From positions 1 to 41,367 of the forward strand of contig JALOTD010000047.1 in NCBI GenBank assembly GCA_025458105.1: 41,367 nt of DNA, given 5' to 3'. The DNA comes from Tabrizicola sp. Its GTDB lineage: Bacteria > Pseudomonadota > Alphaproteobacteria > Rhodobacterales > Rhodobacteraceae. A program made the position numbers and the translations under genes. The notes beneath the pieces were generated by a model that saw only the letters and a list, made by a program, of their open reading frames with translations, ran no database searches and was not told where the DNA came from. How positions within the stretch are numbered: position 1 is the stretch's first letter; every line of letters starts with the position of its first letter. Positions 16,991 to 24,857 of this stretch are shown here, piece by piece.

Positions 16991-17902
16991 TTACCGTCGG
17001 CCAAGAACACGATCGGCGCAGGTGATGGCGCGGTGCAGATGACTTTGATGCACCGGATCACCGGGTCCCAGCCTTGGCATCGTCCAACCGACCGAGGCCA
17101 GCGTTCGGGAGAGCGTAAAGGCGTCCACCATGTCACGCTCGGTCGTGCCATAGCCCTGCATCAGCGCTTCGCGCAGCTGTGGGTGTTCGGGGTGCAAGAC
17201 GGTCTGCACCAAGGCGGTTCCCAGGTCGTACAAACGAAAGCCAACGCCACTGTCGTCAAAGTCGATCAGGGATACCGAACGATCGTTCACTAACACATTC
17301 TCGCGCAAGACATCGGCGTGGATCAGACCGATGTCGCCCGCCAACCGCTCGCGCAGGGCATCACGGGCGCGGATCAGCGTGGTGCGCTGGTCGGCGCTGG
17401 CGGCGGGATGATCCCAGAACCTGCCCCAAAGCGGAGCCTCGCCCACCAGCCCGTCCCGGTCCCAGCTTGGCCGGGTGAAATCCGCAGGCAAGGTCAGGGC
17501 GTCTGTCGCCCGATGCACCCGGGCCAGAAGCGACCCCAGCGCCTGATACAGGTCCAGCACCTCGGCCAGGGGTCGGTCGAACGGCTGCGCGGCCTCACCC
17601 AGCGCGGCACCCTCAAGCCAGGCGATGGCCGAGGCGTGGCGGCCGTCCGGCAGCGCGACCAGCAGCGCCCCGTCCAGCGCGGGCAGCGCGGCGGGAACCG
17701 GCAGGCCCGCCCGGGCCAAAGCCCCACACCACCACAGTTCCGACCGAATGGCATCCGCCGACTGATAGCCCGCCCGATGCAGCCGCAGTGCCGCTTGGTC
17801 GCCGGACGGCAGGGCCATTTCCAGAACCTGGTTCTCGCGGTCGCGCAAGCTGCGCAGGATGCGTCCGCCCCACTGGCGCGCCGCATGTTCGGCGGGGGTC
17901 AT
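16991..17902 (-). CDS. Aminoglycoside phosphotransferase-like kinase (APH/RdoA family)
   Basis: A 303-residue small-molecule kinase-like protein. It has a nucleotide-binding N-lobe (QVLEMALPSGDQAALRLHR), the catalytic loop LIHADVLRENVLV (Asp and Asn present), and the metal-binding LIDFDDSGVGFRLYDLG. The FDDSG / RLYDLGTALVQ form is close to the homoserine-kinase-II/RdoA type rather than to true aminoglycoside resistance enzymes, so no resistance is implied. Substrate unknown. The start overlaps the arfB stop as ATGA, so it is translated with arfB. Confidence 0.88.
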   Translation of the reverse strand: MTPAEHAARQWGGRILRSLRDRENQVLEMALPSGDQAALRLHRAGYQSADAIRSELWWCGALARAGLPVPAALPALDGALLVALPDGRHASAIAWLEGAALGEAAQPFDRPLAEVLDLYQALGSLLARVHRATDALTLPADFTRPSWDRDGLVGEAPLWGRFWDHPAASADQRTTLIRARDALRERLAGDIGLIHADVLRENVLVNDRSVSLIDFDDSGVGFRLYDLGTALVQTVLHPEHPQLREALMQGYGTTERDMVDAFTLSRTLASVGWTMPRLGPGDPVHQSHLHRAITCADRVLGRR

Positions 17903-18321
17903 TCCTCCTCACCCACCTTGCCGCGCAGCGCCTTGACCGCTCCGCGCGCCGTCTTGGCGGCCACGCGGCGGCGCTGGCTGCCCAGCGTGGGCTTGGTTGC
18001 AATCCGCCGCTTGGGGGCCACCAGCGCGGCGCGGATCAGTTCCACCAGCCTTTCGCGGGCGATGTCCCGATTGCGGGCCTGGCTGCGAGTTTCGTCCACC
18101 TGCAGGACGATGGCGCCTTCCGTCGTCCACCGTCGCCCGGCGAGTTTCTTCAGCCGCGCCTTGACCCCCGGGGCCAGATGCGGCGACCGTTCCGCCTCGA
18201 ACCGCAATTCGACGGCGGTCGAAACCTTGTTGACATTCTGCCCGCCGGGACCGGACGCCCGCATGAAGCTTTCGGACAATTCCCATTCGGCAATGGCTAG
18301 GGTTTCGGTGACATGCAGCAT
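17899..18321 (-). CDS. arfB: Alternative ribosome-rescue factor ArfB (peptidyl-tRNA hydrolase)
   Basis: ArfB (YaeJ) releases nascent chains from ribosomes stalled without a stop codon, as a back-up to tmRNA. The 140-residue product has the release-factor motif GGQ at 26-28 (SGPGGQNVNKV) and the basic C-terminal tail (KRRIATKPTLGSQRRRVAAKTARGAVKALRGK) that enters the empty mRNA channel. ATG 18321 was chosen because it starts the conserved domain; the ATG at 18414 would translate through the terminator hairpin of the preceding unit. The distance from terminator to start is only ~25 nt, so arfB expression may depend on read-through. Confidence 0.95.
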   Translation of the reverse strand: MLHVTETLAIAEWELSESFMRASGPGGQNVNKVSTAVELRFEAERSPHLAPGVKARLKKLAGRRWTTEGAIVLQVDETRSQARNRDIARERLVELIRAALVAPKRRIATKPTLGSQRRRVAAKTARGAVKALRGKVGEEE

Positions 18322-18342
18322 ATCAGCAGGATATTCGACGGT

Positions 18343-18382
18343 GCAAAATAGAGAAAGGGTTGCCCTGCTCCGGCAACCCTTT
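18343..18382 (-). terminator. Intrinsic terminator just upstream of arfB
   Basis: A perfect 11-bp stem, AAAGGGTTGCC (18354-18364) and GGCAACCCTTT (18372-18382), has a 7-nt loop. On the minus strand it is followed by the U-rich CTCTATTTTGC. There is no T run on the plus-strand side, so it terminates minus-strand transcription arriving from the small unit at 18453-18545. Confidence 0.8.
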
Positions 18383-18452
18383 CCGAGATCCAAGGAGATG
18401 GGCCAGTTAGGCATCCAAATCCAATCGGTGGTCTATTTTCCAGGGGCTGCCC

Positions 18453-18509
18453 TTAGAAAATACTCCCTCCGACTGTCCCGACACCTCTCTCCAATATCAC
18501 TCTAGACAC
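18453..18509 (-). CDS. Tiny ORF (18 codons) with an exceptionally strong Shine-Dalgarno
   Basis: GTG at 18509 opens a frame encoding MSRVILERGVGTVGGSIF and closes at TAA 18453-18455. The Shine-Dalgarno GAAAGGAGGTGATCC directly precedes it, and 17 nt including the first base of GTG can pair with the 16S rRNA 3' end typical of Rhodobacteraceae. The TAA falls inside the hairpin 18434-18462, so a ribosome finishing the ORF would disturb that stem. I do not recognise the peptide. It may be a leader peptide or the site may only bind ribosomes. Confidence 0.45.
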   Translation of the reverse strand: MSRVILERGVGTVGGSIF

Positions 18510-18544
18510 TGGATCACCTCCTTTCAAAAAGTTGCCGATATGGG

Positions 18545-18573
18545 AATCGTGACACAGATTTTGTGTTTGTCAA
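18545..18573 (-). promoter_or_regulatory. Promoter-like element for the short unit upstream of arfB
   Basis: TTGACA (18568-18573, minus strand) lies just after the end of the transporter gene. At 17 bp spacing the -10 would be ACGATT, a poor match. An inverted repeat ACACA-AAATC-TGTGT overlaps the spacer. The -35 is convincing; the -10 is not. Confidence 0.4.
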
Positions 18574-18579
18574 AACAAA

Positions 18580-19200
18580 TCACGCAACCTTTGCCGCGAT
18601 CCGGGCAACTGCCCAACGAAACGGCACAAGCGCCAACAGCGCCATTGCCAGCTTGACCAGCCAGTCGCCCACCGCCAGCGACACCCAGAACGGCGCCGTC
18701 GGACCAAGCCCCAGAAGTGGTGCGGGCGCCGTGGCCCAGCTGACGTCATTGGCAGGCTCGATGAAGGTCATCACGGCCGAGAAGGCGACCGTGAAGAAGA
18801 TAAGCGTGTCGAGCGTCGAAGAGACCAGCGTCGAGACCAGTGGCGCGCGCCACCATGCTCCCTGCCGCAGGCGGTTGAACACCGCGATGTCCAGAAGCTG
18901 GGCGCAAAGGAACGCAAGGCCCGATGCCAATGCGATGCGAAAGGTGACCAGCGGTCCGAACTCGCCCATCACCTGCGTGCCAACAAAGGAACAGAGGACG
19001 CCCACCGCAAAGCCCGCCAGCACCACGCGGCGAGCGGTGGCAGGGCCTTCCAGCCGGTTCACCAGATCGGTGACCAGAAAGGCGAAAGGGTAAGTGAGCG
19101 CGCCCCAGGTCAGGAACGCGCCAAGCGGCACTTGGACAAGGATGTTCGAAGCGACGACAATCGTCGCCATGGCGATGACGCCGGGCAGAAGGATGCGCAT
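18580..19200 (-). CDS. Queuosine precursor transporter (VUT/YhhQ family)
   Basis: An inner-membrane protein of 206 residues with about six hydrophobic segments. It has the family features TWGALTYPFAFLVTDLVNRL and a conserved Gln/Asp region (LCAQLLDIAVFNRLR), plus STLVSSTLDTLIFF and GDWLVKLAMALLALVPFR. YhhQ imports preQ0/preQ1 for synthesis of the tRNA base queuosine. The start MRILLPG follows GGAAAGCAAC. A TTGACA/TATAGC pair (19280-19285 and 19259-19264, 15-bp spacing) could be its promoter. I looked for a preQ1 riboswitch in the 80-nt leader and saw none. Confidence 0.92.
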   Translation of the reverse strand: MRILLPGVIAMATIVVASNILVQVPLGAFLTWGALTYPFAFLVTDLVNRLEGPATARRVVLAGFAVGVLCSFVGTQVMGEFGPLVTFRIALASGLAFLCAQLLDIAVFNRLRQGAWWRAPLVSTLVSSTLDTLIFFTVAFSAVMTFIEPANDVSWATAPAPLLGLGPTAPFWVSLAVGDWLVKLAMALLALVPFRWAVARIAAKVA

Positions 19201-19281
19201 GTTGCTTTCCGTTTTGACAAGGTCGCGGAGACTTGGCCCCCGACGGGGACGGGGGCGGGCTATACCTGCGCGGCCTTCCTG

Positions 19282-20187
19282 TCAATCTGCGGCAAGCACG
19301 CCCTGGCATTGCTTTGGCAAGTCGGCCATCGTGAATTCGCGCGGGCCTTTCTTGCGCGGCGCATCCTCGTCCTTGGGCTTCTTGCCGTCCGATTTCGGCG
19401 GGTCGAGGTAGTCGGTCACCCACCACATCAGAGTCTCGTCGCAGCCGTCGCCATTTTTGGACAGTTCTGCCACCGTTGGCGTCTGCGTCTCGCACAGCCG
19501 CGCGCCCTTGGGGCATTTCAGGCGGACATGGAAATGCGTGTCATGGCCCGCCACGGGGCGGATCTTCTGCAACCACTTCTTGTCCTTGGCGGTGGCGGAC
19601 TTGCACATCTCGATCTTCACCGCCGCCGCGACAAAGATGCGGTCCACCCGAGGGTCGCTGGCCGCCTCTTTCAGCAGGCGGTGATGCACCTTGGTCCAGT
19701 TCTCGGTGACCGACCGCTGGTCGGCCGACCGCACCGGAATGCTGCTGATCTCTTCCCGCTCGGCCTCGCTCAGGCCAAGACTGCGCGGCGGCAGCATCCA
19801 GATGTCGGCATCGAGGCCGATCTGGTGGCTGGCATGACCTGACGTCATCGGCCCACCGCGCGGCTGGCTGATGTCGCCGATGTAAAGTCCCTGGCCAAAG
19901 CCGATGTCGCGGGCGGTCTGCGACAAGTCCATCAGGTACTGGATCATCACCGGCTGGCCGAAGTTGCGGTTCCGGCTAAGGCGCATCGCCTGCCAGGTCG
20001 GCCCGGTTTCCGGCAGCTCTACCAGACCCGCGGCACAGCCCCTTGCGTAACTGCCTATCGGCATCGCGTCCTGACTGGACGGCGCGTCCATTGCCCCGAA
20101 CAGCTTGTTGGCCAGCTTTTCGGCCTGGGCCGGGGCGGACAGGAGGGTTGCCCCGACAATGAACGCGGCAAGAGTGCGAAGGATCAT
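19282..20187 (-). CDS. mepA: Penicillin-insensitive murein endopeptidase
   Basis: MepA is a periplasmic LAS-type zinc peptidase that cuts D-Ala-mDAP cross-links in peptidoglycan. The 301-residue product has a signal peptide ending APAQA-EKL, then GSYARGCAAG. Zinc motif one is GHASHQIGLDADIW (His118, Asp126, Asp128 region) and motif two is GHDTHFHVRLKCP (His215, His218, His220). Cysteines typical of the family's disulfides are present (C51, C195, C225 and others). Its ATG overlaps the stop of the upstream MFS gene by 4 nt, so the two are co-translated. Confidence 0.95.
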   Translation of the reverse strand: MILRTLAAFIVGATLLSAPAQAEKLANKLFGAMDAPSSQDAMPIGSYARGCAAGLVELPETGPTWQAMRLSRNRNFGQPVMIQYLMDLSQTARDIGFGQGLYIGDISQPRGGPMTSGHASHQIGLDADIWMLPPRSLGLSEAEREEISSIPVRSADQRSVTENWTKVHHRLLKEAASDPRVDRIFVAAAVKIEMCKSATAKDKKWLQKIRPVAGHDTHFHVRLKCPKGARLCETQTPTVAELSKNGDGCDETLMWWVTDYLDPPKSDGKKPKDEDAPRKKGPREFTMADLPKQCQGVLAAD

Positions 20188-21554
20188 CTGGTCTGCTCGC
20201 CTTTTGGATTGACCCAGATTAGCAGGACCAGGCCAATCAGGAATAGTGCGATCAGCGGCGAAAACCCGATGCGCTGCGAACCGCTTAGCCCGGTGACAAG
20301 GGCAATAAGCGCCGGGGCAATGAAACTGGCCACCTTGCCGGACAGGGCATATAGCCCGAAAGCCTCGGTCGCGCGGTCAGGCGTGGTGTGGCGCACCATC
20401 ATGGTCCGGCTGGCCGCCTGCAGCGCCCCGCCCGCCGCCCCGATCAGCGCGCCGCAAACAAACAGGATCTGGTCCGATGCCTTTCCTGCCGGATCAAGGG
20501 CGATGCCCCAGATCTGTTCGCGGGTCATGCCAACCAGCACGCTGCAGACCAGGATCAGCACGACGATGGATACGGCAATTACCGGTTTCGGCCCCAGCGC
20601 CCGGTCGATCTTGCCCCCGATCCACGAGGCGAAGACGGCGGTCGCCGCGCCCACAATGCCGAAGATCCCGATCTGGCCGATGCTCCACCCAAGGACACCC
20701 TTCGCATAGACCCCGCCAAACGCGTAAAGCGCGTTCAGTGCGTCGCGGTAAAGAAGGGAAGATAGGAGATAAGCCTTCAGACTGTCGCGAAACCGGAGCG
20801 ACGCCAGAAGATGCTTTACCGCGGTCACTGCCCGGCCCAGGCCAATCGAGGCCGCCTGCGTGCGCGGCTCTTTCACCCAGAGAAAGAAGGGCAGCATAAA
20901 GACAACGTACCATAGGGCGACGAACGGCCCCACGAACCGGGTGCCGACCTGTGTCTCTGCGTCTTCGCCCAAGAGCGGCGACAGGCCCAGATAGGTGCGC
21001 CCGGTTTCATGGTTCGAGACGAAGAAGCCCAGCATGATCACCAGCGCAATCAGCCCACCCAGATAGCCGAAGGCAAAGCCCGAGCCGGAAATCGCCCCCA
21101 TCTCGTCATGGTCGGTCAGGCTTGGCATCAGGGCGTTGGTGAAGATGGTTGCGAACTCCATTCCGATGAAGCCCAGTCCGAAAAAGGCCACTGCCCAGAA
21201 CAGCGTTTCGATCCCGCCGCCTGGGGCAACCCACCATAGGGCCGAAGCTCCGACCACGTAGAAGACCGAGAACGTCCAGACCCAGACCAGCCGCCGCCCG
21301 GTGCTGTCGGCCATCGCGCCCAGGATCGGGGCGAAAATGGCGATCAGGACGGAACTGGCGGCGATGCCCCAGCCCCAAAAGCTTTGCGCCGCGGCAGCCG
21401 CTGCGTCCGGGTCCAACCCCTCGCCCATGTAGTAGCCGATGGCGATCTCGGTGAAGTACGGGCCGAATATGAACGTCAGCAGCAGCGTGTTGTAAGGCTG
21501 GCTGGCCCAGTCAAAGAAGAACCAGCCCCAGATGCGTTTCCGACTGCCGACCAT
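20184..21554 (-). CDS. MFS transporter, UMF1/Atg22-like family
   Basis: A 456-residue inner-membrane transporter with about 12 hydrophobic segments. The start MVGSRKRIWGWFFFDWASQPYNTLLLTFIFGPYF is the hallmark of the UMF1 (unknown major facilitator) group related to yeast Atg22, an amino-acid exporter. The inter-TM2/3 motif is GAMADSTGRR. The substrate is not established for bacterial members. As the first gene of an operon with mepA, a link to recycling or export of cell-wall amino acids is possible but only inferred. Confidence 0.9.
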   Translation of the reverse strand: MVGSRKRIWGWFFFDWASQPYNTLLLTFIFGPYFTEIAIGYYMGEGLDPDAAAAAAQSFWGWGIAASSVLIAIFAPILGAMADSTGRRLVWVWTFSVFYVVGASALWWVAPGGGIETLFWAVAFFGLGFIGMEFATIFTNALMPSLTDHDEMGAISGSGFAFGYLGGLIALVIMLGFFVSNHETGRTYLGLSPLLGEDAETQVGTRFVGPFVALWYVVFMLPFFLWVKEPRTQAASIGLGRAVTAVKHLLASLRFRDSLKAYLLSSLLYRDALNALYAFGGVYAKGVLGWSIGQIGIFGIVGAATAVFASWIGGKIDRALGPKPVIAVSIVVLILVCSVLVGMTREQIWGIALDPAGKASDQILFVCGALIGAAGGALQAASRTMMVRHTTPDRATEAFGLYALSGKVASFIAPALIALVTGLSGSQRIGFSPLIALFLIGLVLLIWVNPKGEQTR

Positions 21555-21614
21555 GCCCTGCCTCGCGGTTTTTCCGAAGTGAACCCGGAAACCGCCTCTG
21601 GCGCAAGCGGTGGC

Positions 21615-22145
21615 TCAGCGGGCGGGCGGCCAGGGGCGGGTCGCCTCGGCCCCAGTCCAGGCCAGAACCCAGTCAGGCAAGGGTGGGCTTTTGGGCGAAA
21701 CGCCCATGGCCGTGGCCAGTTCGCGCGGCGGAACCATGCCCGCCTTCGACACGATTGCCGACCGGATCAGTGCCTGCGACGTGCAATCCTCTCCGGCCCA
21801 CATCGACTGGTCCATGTAAAGGAAGCGTTCGTCCCAGCCCAGACAGCGCGTGTGCATTGCCAGGCGCGTGAACATCGTCACTCGCTTGCGGTATCGGACC
21901 GATGATCCTGCAACCGTCAAGCCCCAGCGCTTGGCTCGCAGCAGCCGCTCTACGCCGGTCCGACGGGCCAACGGCAGTCGACCTAGGTCGTAGAGCGTCA
22001 ATGTGCGGCCATTGTTCAACTCGATCCAGGGGTCAAGATCCCAGGGCCAGCAGATATGTTGGCTGACATGAGTTTCGAAGAGGCCAAGCGGCGGCAGGCG
22101 GCGCACCTCTGCCATTGCCTTGATCATGCGCAGGAAAGGATACAT
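21615..22145 (-). CDS. Acyl-CoA thioesterase-like protein (THEM6/4HBT_2 hotdog fold)
   Basis: A 176-residue hotdog-fold protein. The motif WDLDPWIELNNGRTLTLYDLGRL corresponds to the 4HBT active segment (here D-x-N-x-H replaced by E-L-N-N-G-R-T as in THEM6 relatives), followed by the core strands WGLTVAGSSVRYRKRVTMFTRLAMHTRCLGWDERFLYMDQSM. Members hydrolyse acyl-CoA or have lost catalysis; this one cannot be decided. ATG 22145 is used because GGAGG lies 5 nt upstream; the in-frame GTG at 22151 sits within that ribosome site. It is divergent from yggT. Confidence 0.85.
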   Translation of the reverse strand: MYPFLRMIKAMAEVRRLPPLGLFETHVSQHICWPWDLDPWIELNNGRTLTLYDLGRLPLARRTGVERLLRAKRWGLTVAGSSVRYRKRVTMFTRLAMHTRCLGWDERFLYMDQSMWAGEDCTSQALIRSAIVSKAGMVPPRELATAMGVSPKSPPLPDWVLAWTGAEATRPWPPAR

Positions 22146-22277
22146 TACCACCTCCGGTTCATCCCGCGCTGGGTGGCCTGCCTTGCCCTGCCCGTCAAGC
22201 GTAACGCTGCGTGGGCCATTGCGGAACCCGGGCCTGCGGTCTAGCTAGGGACAAGACCCGCTGAACGGTGACATCCG

Positions 22278-22556
22278 ATGATTGCGCTGCGCGATACCCT
22301 GCTTCTGATCCTGAACATCGCCTATTTCCTCGTGCTGTTGCATTTCATCCTGTCTTGGTTGGTCAGCTTTCAGGTGCTGAACATGCGCCAGCCCCTTGTT
22401 GCGCAAGTCTGGAACGGGCTGAACGGGCTTTTGCAGCCGGTCTACGGGCGGATCCGCCGGGTCATTCCGCCGATTTCCGGCATCGATTTCTCGCCGATCA
22501 TCGTCATCATCGCCATCTACTTCCTGCAGCGGCTTGTTGCGACGCAGGTCGGGTAG
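22278..22556 (+). CDS. YggT family membrane protein
   Basis: A 92-residue inner-membrane protein with two hydrophobic segments (LLLILNIAYFLVLLHFILSWL and FSPIIVIIAIYFLQRLV) around the conserved loop VWNGLNGLLQPVYGRIRRVIPP. YggT proteins are linked to osmotic tolerance, division or envelope assembly in different bacteria, with no settled biochemistry. It is followed 15 bp later by recQ on the same strand, so the two probably share a transcript. Confidence 0.93.
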   Translation: MIALRDTLLLILNIAYFLVLLHFILSWLVSFQVLNMRQPLVAQVWNGLNGLLQPVYGRIRRVIPPISGIDFSPIIVIIAIYFLQRLVATQVG

Positions 22557-22571
22557 GCCAGCTGCCGCCCC

Positions 22572-24617
22572 ATGGACCAAGCGGCCCGGCTTCTGCAGTC
22601 TGTCTTCGGCTTTCCCGATTTCCGCCCGGGTCAGGCCGAGATTGTGGACGCCGTGCTCTCGGGCAGGAACACACTCGCCATCATGCCCACGGGGGGCGGC
22701 AAGTCGCTCTGCTTTCAGCTGCCGGCTCTGTGCCGGGACGGGGTGACTGTGGTGATTTCTCCCTTGATCGCCCTGATGCGGGATCAGGTGCGCGCCTTGC
22801 GTGCCGCCGGGGTCGAGGCTGGGGCGCTGACCTCCGGCAACACCGAGGAAGAGACCGAGGCCGTCTTTCAGGCCATCGACGAGGGCCGACTGAAGCTGCT
22901 TTATATGGCGCCCGAACGGTTGGCCTCGGGCGGGGCCGTGGCCTTGCTGCGGCGGGCGCGCTGCAGCCTCATCGCGGTGGATGAGGCGCACTGCGTCAGT
23001 CAATGGGGGCATGACTTCCGGCCGGACTACTTGCGGATTGGCGAGTTGCGGCGGGCGCTGAAGGTTCCCCTGGCCGCCTTTACCGCGACGGCCGACGAAG
23101 AGACCCGGAGCGAGATCGTCGCGCGCTTGTTCGATGGCGAACCGCCCGCGACTTTCCTGCGCGGCTTCGACCGGCCGAACATCCATTTGGCCTTTGCGGT
23201 TAAATCCGGTCCACGCGACCAGATCCTGCGCTTTGCCGCTGCCCGGAAGGGACAGTCCGGCATCGTCTACTGTGGAACACGTGCCAAGACCGAGGTTCTG
23301 GCCCAGGCTCTGCGCGAGGCGGGTCATGCGGCGATTGCCTACCATGGCGGTCTGGAGGCGGATGAACGGCGGCGTGTAGAGACCCGCTTTCAGCGCGACG
23401 ACGGACTGATTGTCGTGGCGACAATTGCGTTCGGCATGGGGATCGACAAGCCTGACATCCGCTGGGTGGCGCATGCCGATCTGCCAAAATCGATCGAGGC
23501 CTATTACCAGGAAATCGGTCGTGCGGGCCGCGATGGACTTTCGGCCGAGACGCTGACTCTTTATGGTCCGGACGATATCCGCCTGCGCCGCAGCCAGATT
23601 GACGAGGGTGCGGCCCCACCCGATCGCAAGGCCGCCGACCATGCCAGGCTGAATGCGCTCCTCGGTCTGGCGGAGGCGCTGGCCTGCCGCCGTCAGGTGC
23701 TCTTGGGTTACTTCGGCGAGCAGTCCCAACCCTGCGGCAACTGTGATCTCTGCGACCGTCCGGCACAAGTGTTCGATGCGACCGAAGCGGTCCGCAAGGC
23801 GCTTTCAGCGATCCTGCGGACGGGAGAATGGTTCGGGGCCGGGCACCTGATCGACATTCTCACCGGGCACGCCACCGAAAAGGTCCGGGAGAAGGGCCAC
23901 GATCAGCTTCCGACCTTCGCGGTGGGACGTGAACTGTCCAAACCCGCCTGGGGCGCGGTCTTCCGGCAAATGATGGGTCGCGACCTCGTCCGGCCGGACC
24001 CGGACCGCCATGGCGCGCTGCGGATGACCGAGGCGGCGCGGCCGGTCCTGCGGGGCGAAGCGACGGTCACCCTTCGCAAGGATACGATCGCGGTGGCTGG
24101 CGAGCGGGAGGCTGTGGTCCGTACGCAGGTGGCGGATGAAGACCTGGGCTTGCTGGCCAAGCTGAAGGCGCGGCGACGGGCTCTGGCCGAGGCGCAAAAC
24201 GTGCCGGCCTATGTGGTATTCCCCGATCGGACACTGATCGAGATGGCGGAGAAGAAACCCGCGACACTGGACCAGATGGCAGAGATCACCGGGGTCGGCG
24301 CCCGCAAGCTGGAAAGCTATGGCGCGGCGTTTCTTGAGATCATCACTGGCACAGGAGAAAGCCTGCATCCGGCGCGGATGAAGCTGGCGGGACGTCCGGA
24401 AGGGGCGCTCTTCGACCGGCTGGCAGAGGTTCAGCTGACACTTGCCCGAGGCGAGGAGGGGACGGGCAAGTATCTGACCTGCACCCATTCCACCCTCCGG
24501 GCCATTGCCGAGCGACGACCATCGACACTGACCGAGCTGGCGGGCCTGCAAGGAATGACCGACCAGAAGATTGAGCGGTTCGGCGAGGCCTTCCTGGCTG
24601 TCCTGCGCGCGGAATGA
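22572..24617 (+). CDS. recQ: ATP-dependent DNA helicase RecQ
   Basis: RecQ unwinds DNA 3'-5' in recombination repair and fork rescue. The 681-residue product has FRPGQ (motif 0), Walker A PTGGGKS (39-45), DEAH (137-140), then FTATAD and motif VI QEIGRAGRDG. The RQC zinc site CRRQVLLGYFGEQSQPCGNCDLC comes next. A winged helix follows, then two consecutive HRDC domains (about 545-610 and 612-680), the first as LFAKLKARRRALAEAQNVPAYVVFPD and the second as LFDRLAEVQLTLARGEEG. Two HRDC copies occur in some alphaproteobacterial RecQ; E. coli has one. The ribosome site ahead of ATG 22572 is weak, consistent with coupling to yggT. Confidence 0.97.
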   Translation: MDQAARLLQSVFGFPDFRPGQAEIVDAVLSGRNTLAIMPTGGGKSLCFQLPALCRDGVTVVISPLIALMRDQVRALRAAGVEAGALTSGNTEEETEAVFQAIDEGRLKLLYMAPERLASGGAVALLRRARCSLIAVDEAHCVSQWGHDFRPDYLRIGELRRALKVPLAAFTATADEETRSEIVARLFDGEPPATFLRGFDRPNIHLAFAVKSGPRDQILRFAAARKGQSGIVYCGTRAKTEVLAQALREAGHAAIAYHGGLEADERRRVETRFQRDDGLIVVATIAFGMGIDKPDIRWVAHADLPKSIEAYYQEIGRAGRDGLSAETLTLYGPDDIRLRRSQIDEGAAPPDRKAADHARLNALLGLAEALACRRQVLLGYFGEQSQPCGNCDLCDRPAQVFDATEAVRKALSAILRTGEWFGAGHLIDILTGHATEKVREKGHDQLPTFAVGRELSKPAWGAVFRQMMGRDLVRPDPDRHGALRMTEAARPVLRGEATVTLRKDTIAVAGEREAVVRTQVADEDLGLLAKLKARRRALAEAQNVPAYVVFPDRTLIEMAEKKPATLDQMAEITGVGARKLESYGAAFLEIITGTGESLHPARMKLAGRPEGALFDRLAEVQLTLARGEEGTGKYLTCTHSTLRAIAERRPSTLTELAGLQGMTDQKIERFGEAFLAVLRAE

Positions 24618-24621
24618 CGAC

Positions 24622-24822
24622 CTGTCCACGCGTGGACAGCCAAGTCTGATCGTTTAAAATCAGAAAGTTAGCTGTGGACGTTTACAATTTGGCAAGGTTT
24701 TCATCCGGATTGCGGGGTGGTGCGGCGACCAATCGCGCGCCTTCGGCGCAAGCCTTTTGTCTAGCCTCTGGCTTGCGGCCAACCGGCTCGGGTCGCCAGG
24801 GGCGCTGCGCGCCCTTGGACCC
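24622..24822. repeat. Palindromes and hairpins between recQ and the histidine kinase gene
   Basis: The 240-bp gap between two convergent genes contains an 18-bp perfect palindrome, CTGTCCACG-CGTGGACAG (24622-24639), 5 bp after the recQ stop. A hairpin TCTGAT...ATCAGA (24645-24664) with an A/T-rich loop follows. Near the kinase end is a two-tier inverted repeat: GGGTC (24790-24794) with GACCC (24818-24822), and inside it GGGCGC (24800-24805) with GCGCCC (24809-24814). They probably act as terminators from both sides, though T runs are poor. I see no gene here. Confidence 0.55.
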
Positions 24823-24857
24823 CGGAAGGTGCCTATCGTCAGGCATATCAGACTCGA

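Larger units (their letters stand above)
18343..18545 (-). ncRNA. Candidate short transcript: structured leader or sRNA ahead of arfB
   Basis: On the minus strand the parts of a complete ~200-nt transcription unit are present. A TTGACA lies at 18568-18573. A 17-nt segment GAAAGGAGGTGATCCAG (18509-18525) is complementary to the expected end of 16S rRNA. An 18-codon ORF starts at its edge. A hairpin TATTTTC...GAAAATA (18434-18462) contains the ORF stop. An 11-bp terminator hairpin ends the unit 25 nt before arfB. It could be a free sRNA, an mRNA for a tiny peptide, or an attenuating leader of arfB. The elements are seen; transcription is inferred. Confidence 0.55.

Noticed and set aside
16991..17902. 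Aminoglycoside resistance gene
   Set aside because: The kinase motifs fit the broad APH/RdoA family and the gene is coupled to arfB in a chromosomal setting; nothing indicates drug resistance.
18390..18505. Plus-strand small ORF starting at the ATG after AAGGAG
   Set aside because: The ribosome site touches the start codon with no spacing, and the frame runs antisense through the hairpins and mini-ORF of the minus-strand unit.
18509..18525. Plus-strand CTGGATCACCTCCTTTC read as the 3' end of a 16S rRNA gene fragment
   Set aside because: No other 16S sequence is beside it. On the minus strand it makes sense as a Shine-Dalgarno in front of a start codon within a promoter-to-terminator unit.
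19201..19281. preQ1 riboswitch ahead of the queuosine precursor transporter gene
   Set aside because: The 80-nt leader shows no preQ1-I pseudoknot pattern or A-rich tail; only a promoter-like pair is visible.
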